Source: Spirochaetaceae bacterium (GTDB lineage Bacteria; Spirochaetota; Spirochaetia; Treponematales; Treponemataceae). Taken from it: 64,000 nt of DNA. The stretch covers positions 1 through 64,000 of the forward strand of contig JAGAAX010000052.1 in the NCBI GenBank assembly GCA_017614995.1. Direction: 5' to 3'. The notes below the pieces were generated by a model that saw only the letters and a program-made list of their open reading frames with translations, searched no databases and was not told the origin of the DNA. The position numbers and the translations under genes are program-made. Shown piece by piece: positions 26,403 through 32,941 of the stretch. The stretch's first letter is position 1. Every line of letters begins with the position of its first letter.

Positions 26403-27263
26403 CTATCTGAGCAAAGACAGAACATTCTGTGAATTGCTGTTAGCCTGAGCCAACATAGCAGTTCCTGCCTGTGTAAGGATCTGGTTCTTGGTGAATTCTA
26501 CCATTTCGCCAGCCATATCAGTATCACGGATGCGTGATTCTGAAGCAGTCATGTTCTCTGCTGTGTTGTCAATTCCGCGGACAGCATGTTCCAAACGGTT
26601 CTGGTAACCACCGAGATCTGCTCTCTGTTTGTTTACCTTTTTCAATGCTTCATCAAGTGTGTTGATTGCGCGGTTGGCATCATCCGGTGTAGCAAGGCTA
26701 AGAACTGCTTCACTACCAATTTCGCGAACACCAAGAGCAGAAGCAGTCATTGTACCAATGTACACCTGAATTCTCTGATCCATGTTTGCACCAATATGGA
26801 ACCACATAGATGCTGTAACAGCATTTTCTCCAGTTGGGCGAGCGAAACGACCTGTCAAGAGGTTCATTCCGTTGAACTGTGCCTGGCTGGCGATGCGGTC
26901 AACTTCAGCAACAAGCTGAGAAACTTCAACCTGGATCTGCATACGATCTTCAGAGGTATAGATACCGTTAGCTGACTGAACTGAGAGCTCACGAAGTCTC
27001 TGCAAAATATCAGTTGTTTCGTTCAGATAACCTTCTGTTGTCTGGATGAAGCTGATACCATTAGAAGCATTCTTTGAAGCCTGGTTCAAACCACGGATCT
27101 GTGATCTCATTTTTTCAGATACTGCAAGTCCTGATGCATCATCGCCTGCGCGATTGATTCTCATACCTGAAGAAAGTTTTTCCATATTCTTTTGTACTGC
27201 GAGGTTTGTAATACCGAGTACGCGGTGTGAATAGATAGCCGACATGTTGTGGTTGATGACCAT
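26403..27263 (-). CDS. flaB: flagellar filament core protein FlaB (copy 2)
   Basis: 286-residue FlaB flagellin, closely similar to copy 1 in both terminal helical regions ([17 protein letters not shown] start, [52 protein letters not shown]). It differs mostly between residues 140 and 200. The ATG at 27263 with GGAGGAAAAAT upstream is chosen; the open frame extends 50 codons further but that part has no flagellin similarity and contains the leader hairpin. Spirochaetes commonly carry several FlaB proteins that co-assemble into the filament core. Confidence 0.97.
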   Translation of the reverse strand: MVINHNMSAIYSHRVLGITNLAVQKNMEKLSSGMRINRAGDDASGLAVSEKMRSQIRGLNQASKNASNGISFIQTTEGYLNETTDILQRLRELSVQSANGIYTSEDRMQIQVEVSQLVAEVDRIASQAQFNGMNLLTGRFARPTGENAVTASMWFHIGANMDQRIQVYIGTMTASALGVREIGSEAVLSLATPDDANRAINTLDEALKKVNKQRADLGGYQNRLEHAVRGIDNTAENMTASESRIRDTDMAGEMVEFTKNQILTQAGTAMLAQANSNSQNVLSLLR

Positions 27264-27304
27264 ATTTTTCCTCCATGGAAAGATGTCAAACAGCATCCGT
27301 GCTG
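27264..27304 (-). promoter_or_regulatory. putative CsrA-binding leader of flaB copy 2
   Basis: On the minus strand hairpin GCAGCA-CGGA-TGCTGT (core 27291-27304) exposes GGA in a 4-nt loop. The run GCACGGATGC is close to the CsrA consensus ACA-GGA-GT. The Shine-Dalgarno ATGGAGGA, 8-13 nt before the start, holds a second GGA. Same architecture as copy 1 with unrelated stem sequence. Confidence 0.6.
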
Positions 27305-27429
27305 CTTGTTTTGTGCAAAATAAGCTGATTAAGTACAAGGCCACTATTTTGCTTATTTTGCACGATGAAAAGCGATGCAGTCTGTTGACTTCTACGAAGA
27401 ACCTGACTGTCATAACTTCTCATAAGTAA

Positions 27430-27456
27430 GCTTCGGCAAAAAGATAAAAAAACTTG
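27430..27456 (-). promoter_or_regulatory. candidate sigma-28 promoter for flaB copy 2
   Basis: On the minus strand CAAG (27453-27456), exactly 15 bp, GCCGAAGC (27430-27437), resembling TAAA-N15-GCCGATAA. It would give a leader of roughly 160 nt. The rest of the gene-free stretch 27457-27571 is AT-rich with poly-A runs and shows nothing else. Confidence 0.4.
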
Positions 27457-27571
27457 AACAAAAAAATAAAAAAAAATTGAGTTTTTTTAGAAATTTTTTA
27501 GAAAAAGACTGAAAAATGAAGGGCTGCCCGGTAAAGCGGTGCTGAAGTGTCATTTTGACTCTGTTTTAAAG

Positions 27572-27597
27572 CCTCTACGCTATATGTAGTGTAGAGG
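27572..27597 (-). terminator. hairpin after rdgB
   Basis: CCTCTAC/GTAGAGG stem around a 12-nt loop, followed on the minus strand by CTTTAAAAC. It is a weak terminator candidate for rdgB. Confidence 0.45.
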
Positions 27598-27621
27598 TGT
27601 CTGTAGAAAGCTGTATTAAAA

Positions 27622-28296
27622 CTAAAAGCAGGTGTCTGCTGTGGCAAGAAGTGCGGCAAGTTTTTTGCCTGCTTTTCCGCGGTGAGAAACAGCGTTTTTC
27701 TGCTCTTCTGAAAGCTCCGCTACCGTCTTTCCGAAAGAGGGCAGAAAGACAACCGGATCATAGCCGAAGCCGCCTGAACCTGAAGCTTCTTCAAAGCTTG
27801 AAACAAGTCTGCCTTCAAGCGTCTCCTGAACGGCATAAAACCGTCCGCTGCCAAGATAAAGCACCATGGAACAGACAAAACGGCAGCTTCTAAGCTCGCT
27901 GTCAGAGCGTGTGTCGTCAGGCTTGTTTTTTCTGTAAGCGGCAAGCGCGCTGTTTGTCTGTTCGATAAGCAGCCTGTTCCGTTCCTGTGCGTCCAGCTTT
28001 GCACCGGCTTTTTCGCCTTTCATGTCGTTTATGCCGGCGTAACGCGCCGAGTAAATGCCGGGCGCGCCGTCAAGCAGATCTACGCAAATGCCAGAATCAT
28101 CTGCAATTACAGGCTCATGCACTATTTCCCAAAGAGCGCGTGCCTTGATAAGACTGTTCTCAACAAAAGAAGTTCCGTTTTCCAGCGGGTCAAATTCAAT
28201 TCCCTTGTCTGCCGGAATAAGAATCTCGTTCGGTTTGAATATCTGGGCAATCTCGCCCTGTTTGTGGCGGTTGCCCGAAGCTAGAAAAATTATCAT
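27622..28296 (-). CDS. rdgB: non-canonical purine NTP pyrophosphatase (RdgB/HAM1)
   Basis: 224 residues. It hydrolyses ITP, dITP and XTP to keep deaminated purines out of nucleic acids. The family's N-terminal IIFLASGNRHKQGEI, the EPVIADDSGICVDLLDGAPGIYSARYAG active-site block and the C-terminal GSGGFGYDPVVF and KNAVSHRGKA motifs are all visible. ATG 28296 is preferred over a GTG two codons earlier. No Shine-Dalgarno is present; instead TATAAT lies exactly 6 nt before the ATG, suggesting a leaderless mRNA. Confidence 0.95.
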   Translation of the reverse strand: MIIFLASGNRHKQGEIAQIFKPNEILIPADKGIEFDPLENGTSFVENSLIKARALWEIVHEPVIADDSGICVDLLDGAPGIYSARYAGINDMKGEKAGAKLDAQERNRLLIEQTNSALAAYRKNKPDDTRSDSELRSCRFVCSMVLYLGSGRFYAVQETLEGRLVSSFEEASGSGGFGYDPVVFLPSFGKTVAELSEEQKNAVSHRGKAGKKLAALLATADTCF

Positions 28297-28302
28297 GCGC
28301 AC

Positions 28303-28308
28303 ATTATA
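28303..28308 (-). promoter_or_regulatory. -10 box of rdgB, leaderless geometry
   Basis: TATAAT on the minus strand ends 6 nt before the ATG at 28296, so the expected +1 is the A of the start codon. No good -35 is seen. Confidence 0.5.
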
Positions 28309-28359
28309 GCTTGAAACAAAGTCTTTCCGCTATAGCCGGCCTTAATTATTTCAGTGCAG

Positions 28360-29232
28360 TTATTCAGGCTGCATTGAGACTTTCTTTCTAAAAAAATCTG
28401 GAAAAAGTTTATGCACATACCTTAGTTTATTATCAATGCTGTATACACTTACGCCGAGAACTTCCGCAATAAGGCGTGCCGGTGTCACAATTTGCGTGCT
28501 TTGCTGGTTTTCAAGGGATTTTTCATAATGTTCTTGAATTGAATCCATCTTCTCAGAAACAGCTTCATATCTGATTGAGGAAGAACCTTCAAGTAGGTCT
28601 CGTTCAAAAGAATAGCGGCATTTCATAAGATATATTGACGTTTTCCTTTGCGCAATTTTCCGTACGTTGTTTATTCTTGATTCAAGCCTGTCGTTCAAGA
28701 TGCGGATAATTCTGAACATTTCTTCAGCGTTTGTTTTGCTTATTTTAGCGATTTTCAGTATCTGCTCTCTGGTTACATAGGCAGAAGCTCTGTATGCAAG
28801 AAGAGGCAGAATGCTCAAAAAGCGTTCCGGCATGTTCAAGGATTTTGCAGTGACATCAAAGCCTGAGCCTGCATCAAAAGTTTCTTCTTCGTCATGCAGC
28901 AAATCACTTGCGAGCGAAAGTTTGTATTCACGCTCAATAAGATTTTCTTTTATATGATTTTTCACAGAAGCTTTTTGCCATGTGTTTTTATTCCGCGAAA
29001 TAATAAAACGGAGATACTGTTCAAGAGAGGCTTTCTTTTTGTCAAAAGACGCTGCAACCCGTTTCATTAGCGGCATAAGTGAAAGTATAAAATCATAGCG
29101 TTCATCTTCCTCAAGGTAATTGAGAAAAAAGAAGTCGTGGTGCTCGTAAACAAAGAACAAGAGTTGTTTTGGGTCAAGTTCTGTTTCTTCCATTTTTTTA
29201 AGTTGCTCTGAAATTTTGTGAAAATTGGTCAT
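28360..29232 (-). CDS. unknown helical protein with C-terminal HTH-like segment
   Basis: 290 residues, cytoplasmic, rich in helix-forming and charged residues. The segment EQYLRFIISRNKNTWQKA (about 80-97) and the general layout loosely recall sigma-factor-like helical proteins. The C-terminus TPARLIAEVLGVSVYSIDNKLRYVHKLF reads as a helix-turn-helix. The ATG at 29232 is chosen for its AAGGAG site, 18 codons inside the open frame. It stands alone between rdgB and nrnA. A regulator is possible, but no family is recognised. Confidence 0.7.
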   Translation of the reverse strand: MTNFHKISEQLKKMEETELDPKQLLFFVYEHHDFFFLNYLEEDERYDFILSLMPLMKRVAASFDKKKASLEQYLRFIISRNKNTWQKASVKNHIKENLIEREYKLSLASDLLHDEEETFDAGSGFDVTAKSLNMPERFLSILPLLAYRASAYVTREQILKIAKISKTNAEEMFRIIRILNDRLESRINNVRKIAQRKTSIYLMKCRYSFERDLLEGSSSIRYEAVSEKMDSIQEHYEKSLENQQSTQIVTPARLIAEVLGVSVYSIDNKLRYVHKLFPDFFRKKVSMQPE

Positions 29233-29437
29233 TGATACTCCTTTGCAGAGGTCTGCAAGGGAGTGAAAAAGCAAGAAATGTACCAACCCGTAAATTAATT
29301 TTGTAAACTTAAAAGTAAACGCAAATTTATATTTTTTGCATAAAATCAGATTGAAGATAAATTTTTATGTTAAAATGAATTATTTGTGCTAAACTGTGCG
29401 GCAAAACTGAAAGAACCTTCGCTTTTGATGCAGGCAT

Positions 29438-29474
29438 AAAAAAAAGGAAACGGCAAGATTTTCACCGTTTCCTT
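29438..29474 (-). terminator. intrinsic terminator after nrnA
   Basis: On the minus strand GGAAACGG pairs with CCGTTTCC around an 11-nt loop and is followed by nine T residues. Confidence 0.92.
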
Positions 29475-29513
29475 GAAAAATGAATTTGAAGTTAAGTTTA
29501 AGCCGTTATAATT

Positions 29514-30485
29514 TTACAAGATTTTTTGAAATTCTTGTAAAATCTGCGGGATAAGTTCTTTGATTACAGCCTTGCAGCACGCACCTGATGCGTTTTTGTG
29601 GCCGCCGCCGCCAAAGCAGGAAGCTACGCTGCTGACGTCAACCTGCTCTCTGGATCTGAAACCGATGGTGCACTGTTCCTCTGTTTCCTGCTTGATGTTT
29701 ACAATTGCCTCAACACCTTCTATGGCGAGCAGGTTCTGGTAAAGAGCGTCAGAGTCTCTGCCGTTTTGGCCGTATGCCAATGTGTCTTCCATTGTTTCGT
29801 ATGTTATGATTAGTTTTCCGTCAAAATAAGCTTCTGCATGGTCAAGCTGTTTTCCAAGCAGTTTTCTGCTTGAAAATGATTTGCCGCCGGTTATAAGATT
29901 GTACGTTTTCTTTGGGTTTGCGCCCTTACTGATAAGCCTTGAAGCAGCCATAAAAACATCGGCGCTGTTTGATTCCAAAAAACGGAAAAAACCGCTGTCT
30001 GTAGAAAGCCCGAAGAAAAGAATTTCGGCTGCGGTTTTTGTCACTTCGCCATGAACTGCTTCAAAAAGCTGCTGCACAAGATAAGCCGCTGCCGGTGCAG
30101 AAGCGTCAACAATGCAGTTTTCGCCAGAAGAATCTGAAGTTTTGTGGTGGTCTATAATGAATGTGTCAAAATCAAGGTTTACGATATTAAGCTCACCGAT
30201 TCTGTCTTTTGAAGAGCAGTCTGTAATGATAAGACCGTAATCACTGATGTTTTGAATATCATCAAATTCAGTTTTGAAAAGATGTTCATAAGCTTTTGTT
30301 TCGGTCTTTTTGAAAGGGCCGGCAGAGAGCAGTACCGTCTTTTTGCCTTTTAGCCGCAGAAGCTCGTCTAATGCAAGACAACTTGCTACGCAGTCACCGT
30401 CCGGCTCTTTGTGTCCTACAATGACAAAGGCTGAATGAGAATCAATAAATTGAAAAAAATTGCTAATTTTTTGTTCTGAAATCAT
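29514..30485 (-). CDS. nrnA: DHH/DHHA1 phosphoesterase, NrnA-like
   Basis: 323 residues. The DHH domain has GHKEPDGDCVAS (about residues 24-35), a TDCSS segment and IDHHKT (about 111-116); the DHHA1 domain ends with FGGGGHKNASG (about 289-299). NrnA proteins degrade short oligoribonucleotides (nanoRNA) and 3'-phosphoadenosine-5'-phosphate, and some cleave pGpG or pApA, the products of cyclic dinucleotide breakdown. That fits a genome carrying both a c-di-GMP EAL protein and a PgpH-type c-di-AMP hydrolase. No strong ribosome site is visible. Confidence 0.9.
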   Translation of the reverse strand: MISEQKISNFFQFIDSHSAFVIVGHKEPDGDCVASCLALDELLRLKGKKTVLLSAGPFKKTETKAYEHLFKTEFDDIQNISDYGLIITDCSSKDRIGELNIVNLDFDTFIIDHHKTSDSSGENCIVDASAPAAAYLVQQLFEAVHGEVTKTAAEILFFGLSTDSGFFRFLESNSADVFMAASRLISKGANPKKTYNLITGGKSFSSRKLLGKQLDHAEAYFDGKLIITYETMEDTLAYGQNGRDSDALYQNLLAIEGVEAIVNIKQETEEQCTIGFRSREQVDVSSVASCFGGGGHKNASGACCKAVIKELIPQILQEFQKIL

Positions 30486-30592
30486 GGCTTATAGTGAATA
30501 AAATAAGCAGCTTTGTCCAGTATATTTAAGGATTTGTTCTAAAAAGATACTAAAAAAGTAAAAAATAGTTTTACATTAAAAGAAAGTGAATG

Positions 30593-30630
30593 TACAATGT
30601 AAATATTAGAATTACAATGTAAATATCAGA
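30593..30630. repeat. 18-bp tandem direct repeat beside tRNA-Val
   Basis: TACAATGTAAATAT-T-AGA (30593-30610) and TACAATGTAAATAT-C-AGA (30613-30630), period 20, one mismatch. They lie directly after the 3' end of the minus-strand tRNA-Val. Confidence 0.7.
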
Positions 30631-30631
30631 T

Positions 30632-30705
30632 TGGGCGATACTAGAATCGAACTAGTGACCCCAAGCGTGTCATGCTTGTACTCTAACCAACTGAGCTAAT
30701 CGCCC
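30632..30705 (-). tRNA. tRNA-Val (GAC)
   Basis: Cloverleaf on the minus strand: acceptor GGGCGAT/ATCGCCC, D-arm with AGTTGG, anticodon stem CAAGC/GCTTG with loop ATGACAC (anticodon GAC), T-loop TTCGATT, discriminator A. CCA is not encoded. Confidence 0.93.
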
Positions 30706-30771
30706 CCAATGCGCAGAAATGTAGCATATTTAGGTTGTTAAGGTCAAGCGTGCAATGGTGGGAGAGATACG

Positions 30772-31650
30772 ATGAAATTTTTACTGTTTTCTAATTCTGC
30801 GGAAACACAATTCCGGGTCAGACGGATTGCAAACCCTGCTGAAGATTCGCTTGTTACAATAAAAGACGAGGCACTTTTTTTAAGGCTCATAAATTCATGC
30901 GGGTTTGACCTTTTTTTGATAGACTTGACTTCGGACTGTCATTTTTCAGATTTGCGCGCAAAAATGCGGGATTGCAGGCTTGAAACTCCATGGATTTTGC
31001 TGAGCACGCAGACAAATCTTTCTTATAAAAGCTATGTGAACTATTGGAATGCGTTAAACGGAATCAAGCTGTGCAAAAATGGTGCAGACTGTGTTTTGGA
31101 GAAAAAGCTTGAGGCACTTGCGTTTTCGCTTAAGCGCACAAACTGTCTTGATATAAGCAAAAATGCGCGGAAACTTCTGGAAGTTTTTTCAGAATTTCAT
31201 AATAAGCCGGTTGCCGCAGAGGCGCTTCAAGTCAAAGTTTTTGGTGAAGCATCAGAAAAGAACAGAAACCTGCTTTACGGGCTTATCCACGAAATAAGAA
31301 AGGCTGCCGGCGACGATTTGGAGCGTCCGCGCAATCTAATCCGCTGCAAAAAAGGCTGCTACAAGCTTACAGGTGTCTTTCCAGAAAGCAGTCTTGACAT
31401 CTGCATTTATGGCAGACCTCTCGAAAGCGAGTATGCAAGAATTTTTCCGTCTGCCGGAAGTGCAGGCTACGATGAAGTTGCGGAATTTGCAGAATACAAA
31501 GCAGAGACTGAAAATGAAAAATCTTTTACGGAATTTTTTGCAGAAATAGTGGAAGAGCGCAAAAAGTATTCAGATTATTGGTTCAGTTCTGTGCCGAACA
31601 CGCAGTATTTGTATGAGGCTGTTGAAAGGCTGAACGGCAAAAAAGGATAA
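30772..31650 (+). CDS. pseudo-receiver plus winged-helix regulator
   Basis: 292 residues. The N-terminal 120 residues have a receiver-like pattern (FDLFLIDLTSD holds an Asp at the phosphorylation position), but the acidic pair expected near residues 8-10 is replaced by FSNSAET, so metal binding and phosphorylation are doubtful. Residues about 128-205 form a winged helix of the Trans_reg_C type (ARKLLEVFSEFHNKPV, LQVKVFGEA, LIHEIRKAAGDDL, LIRCKKGCYKL). The tail of about 85 acidic residues is unassigned. GGGAGAG precedes the start. There is no partner kinase nearby, so it may be an atypical, phosphorylation-independent regulator. Confidence 0.65.
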   Translation: MKFLLFSNSAETQFRVRRIANPAEDSLVTIKDEALFLRLINSCGFDLFLIDLTSDCHFSDLRAKMRDCRLETPWILLSTQTNLSYKSYVNYWNALNGIKLCKNGADCVLEKKLEALAFSLKRTNCLDISKNARKLLEVFSEFHNKPVAAEALQVKVFGEASEKNRNLLYGLIHEIRKAAGDDLERPRNLIRCKKGCYKLTGVFPESSLDICIYGRPLESEYARIFPSAGSAGYDEVAEFAEYKAETENEKSFTEFFAEIVEERKKYSDYWFSSVPNTQYLYEAVERLNGKKG

Positions 31651-31679
31651 AAAAAGGCTAACCATTTCTGATTAGCCTT
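31649..31679 (-). terminator. terminator shared by tRNA-Met (minus) and the upstream plus-strand gene
   Basis: AAGGCTAA (31654-31661) pairs with TTAGCCTT (31672-31679). On the minus strand it is followed by TTTTTTT, terminating the tRNA. The plus-strand gene may also use the hairpin. Confidence 0.8.
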
Positions 31680-31681
31680 AA

Positions 31682-31754
31682 TAGCGGCAATGGGGCTTGA
31701 ACCTATGACCTGCCGGATATGAGCCGGATGCTCTACCAACTGAGCTATGCCGCC
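31682..31754 (-). tRNA. tRNA-Met (CAT)
   Basis: Minus strand: acceptor GGCGGCA/TGCCGCT (one G-U), D-arm AGTTGG, anticodon loop CTCATAT (CAT), T-loop TTCAAGC, discriminator A. The A-C mismatch in the T stem is also found in elongator tRNA-Met of E. coli, which favours Met over the lysidine-type tRNA-Ile(CAT). CCA is not encoded. Confidence 0.85.
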
Positions 31755-31853
31755 GTAATGTCTGGCATATTACATGAATCAAAAAAAAATGTCAAGGCGC
31801 TTCGCGCAAAAAAACAGGGTTTCAGCATAAAGACTTTAGAAAGAGATTTTGCT

Positions 31854-32007
31854 TGGCGGAAATCCGTTACCCGGGTTTGCATTTTGGATAAATTTACAAA
31901 TTAGCTTTATCGGCAAACCCTGCTAGTTTTTGCTCTGCAAAAACTAGTAAAGGATTGTGTGGCAAGCCATGAGGCAGTCCGCGTCCGCGATTCACTACTT
32001 TCCGCCA
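31854..32007. repeat. 154-bp segment with 9-bp inverted ends
   Basis: TGGCGGAAA (31854-31862) and TTTCCGCCA (31999-32007) are perfect inverted repeats enclosing repeat copy C2. This may be a small non-coding element. No target duplication was identified. Confidence 0.4.
31870..31947 (-). repeat. two-hairpin repeat, copy C2
   Basis: On the minus strand: CTAGTTTTTGC-AGA-GCAAAAACTAG, then GGGTTTGC...GCAAACCC. The second part matches copy C1 (20629-20703) while the first stem differs but stays paired. It lies in a gene-free region. Confidence 0.7.
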
Positions 32008-32065
32008 GAAAAACCTTTTTCGGTTGATTTGCTGATTTTGTTTAGCGTTTTCTTAAATATTTTTC

Positions 32066-32094
32066 TTGAAAAACCTTAAAATGCGATTTATACT
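32066..32094 (+). promoter_or_regulatory. sigma-70 promoter of the small exported protein
   Basis: TTGAAA (32066-32071), 17 bp, TATACT (32089-32094). It would give a leader of about 130 nt, whose first part can fold as AGAAAGGTTC...GAGCCTTCT. The remainder of this gene-free stretch shows nothing further. Confidence 0.65.
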
Positions 32095-32230
32095 TAGAAG
32101 AAAGGTTCACGGAAGAGCCTTCTGTTTTTTTCGGTTTTGTGCCTGTAGGGGGTGGTACTGCGTATAAAAAAGATTAAAACAGAACGTAAGTGCCGTTTCA
32201 GCCTGTTGCAACTAAGGAAGGAGTTTTGCT

Positions 32231-32626
32231 ATGAAAAAGACCGCTATTGTACTTGCATTATTACTTGTTGTTTCTGTATCTGTATTTGCTTTTAAAAATG
32301 AATCAGAGTACAGCTACAGAAATATTCCACTTCAGAAAGTGTATAACAACCAGAATGGGTATATTGCTTTGTTTACGCTTGACGGCTATAAGGTTTCAAA
32401 GTCTTATCTGCCTGTTGACTGGTTCCGTTTTGGAGATAACCGCGGACACGTTATTGCAGTACCAAAGGGATGCTACCCTTACATGACGATTGTTTACAAG
32501 AATAACGAGTTCCAGTACGTTACTCTTGCTGTGCCGAAGAATCCGGCTGACCCGTTCTGGGGCACATTGCCGGCAGGAACAAATCTTAAAGAGAAATTTG
32601 CAGTCGAAACTTTCCAGATTGACTAA
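32231..32626 (+). CDS. small exported hypothetical protein
   Basis: 131 residues. A clear signal peptide (residues 1-20, LLLVVSVSVFAF) is followed by a mature domain of about 110 residues rich in aromatics, with many YXX beta-strand patterns (YIALFTLDGYKV, HVIAVPKGCYPYMTIVYKN, FQYVTLAVP). A single cysteine is present. AAGGAAGGAG gives a strong ribosome site, with its own promoter upstream and terminator downstream, so it is a well-expressed single gene. Family not recognised; probably periplasmic. Confidence 0.8.
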   Translation: MKKTAIVLALLLVVSVSVFAFKNESEYSYRNIPLQKVYNNQNGYIALFTLDGYKVSKSYLPVDWFRFGDNRGHVIAVPKGCYPYMTIVYKNNEFQYVTLAVPKNPADPFWGTLPAGTNLKEKFAVETFQID

Positions 32627-32639
32627 TCTGTTATAGCAG

Positions 32640-32675
32640 GCAGGGCGGCAGTTTACCGCCCTGTTTCTTTTTTAA
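32640..32675 (+). terminator. intrinsic terminator
   Basis: CAGGGCGG pairs with CCGCCCTG around a 7-nt loop, followed by TTTCTTTTTT. Confidence 0.92.
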
Positions 32676-32741
32676 ATAAAAATTGAAAACCTACTTGAAC
32701 AAAAAAAAAGAATATGATACATTCTTAACCGTTAAATCAAT

Positions 32742-32814
32742 GGGCCATTAGCTCAGCTGGTAGAGCAACAGACTCTTAATCTGTGGGTCGACGGTTCGAA
32801 GCCGCCATGGCTCA
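32742..32814 (+). tRNA. tRNA-Lys (CTT)
   Basis: Acceptor GGGCCAT/ATGGCTC, D-arm AGCTGGTA, anticodon stem ACAGA/TCTGT with loop CTCTTAA (anticodon CTT), T-loop TTCGAAG, discriminator A. CCA is not encoded. Confidence 0.94.
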
Positions 32815-32848
32815 AAAAAGCGAATCTCTTATGATTCGCTTTTTTTTG
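32815..32848 (+). terminator. terminator after tRNA-Lys
   Basis: AGCGAATC (32819-32826) pairs with GATTCGCT (32833-32840), preceded by A-run and followed by eight T residues. Confidence 0.93.
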
Positions 32849-32907
32849 TTCTATTGCCTTTTCAGAAAATTTCCAGACAAAAATTTGACATAAAAATAAT
32901 ATTTTCG

Positions 32908-32941
32908 TTGTACGGCTGAAAAACTGTGATATAATAAAGCT
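32908..32941 (+). promoter_or_regulatory. promoter of the c-di-GMP protein, leaderless geometry
   Basis: TTGTAC (32908-32913), 16 bp, TATAAT (32930-32935), then exactly 6 nt to the ATG at 32942. There is no Shine-Dalgarno in this space. Confidence 0.6.

Noticed and set aside
26403-27413. Longer N-terminus for the second flagellin
   Set aside because: The extra 50 residues have no flagellin similarity, overlap the leader hairpin, and the ATG at 27263 has an excellent ribosome site.
31651-31680. Terminator only for the plus-strand regulator gene
   Set aside because: The T-run is on the minus strand, so it mainly serves the tRNA; plus-strand use is uncertain.
31682-31754. tRNA-Ile with CAT anticodon (lysidine type)
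   Set aside because: The T-stem A-C mismatch and overall arms are closer to elongator tRNA-Met; cannot be fully excluded without a tRNA model.
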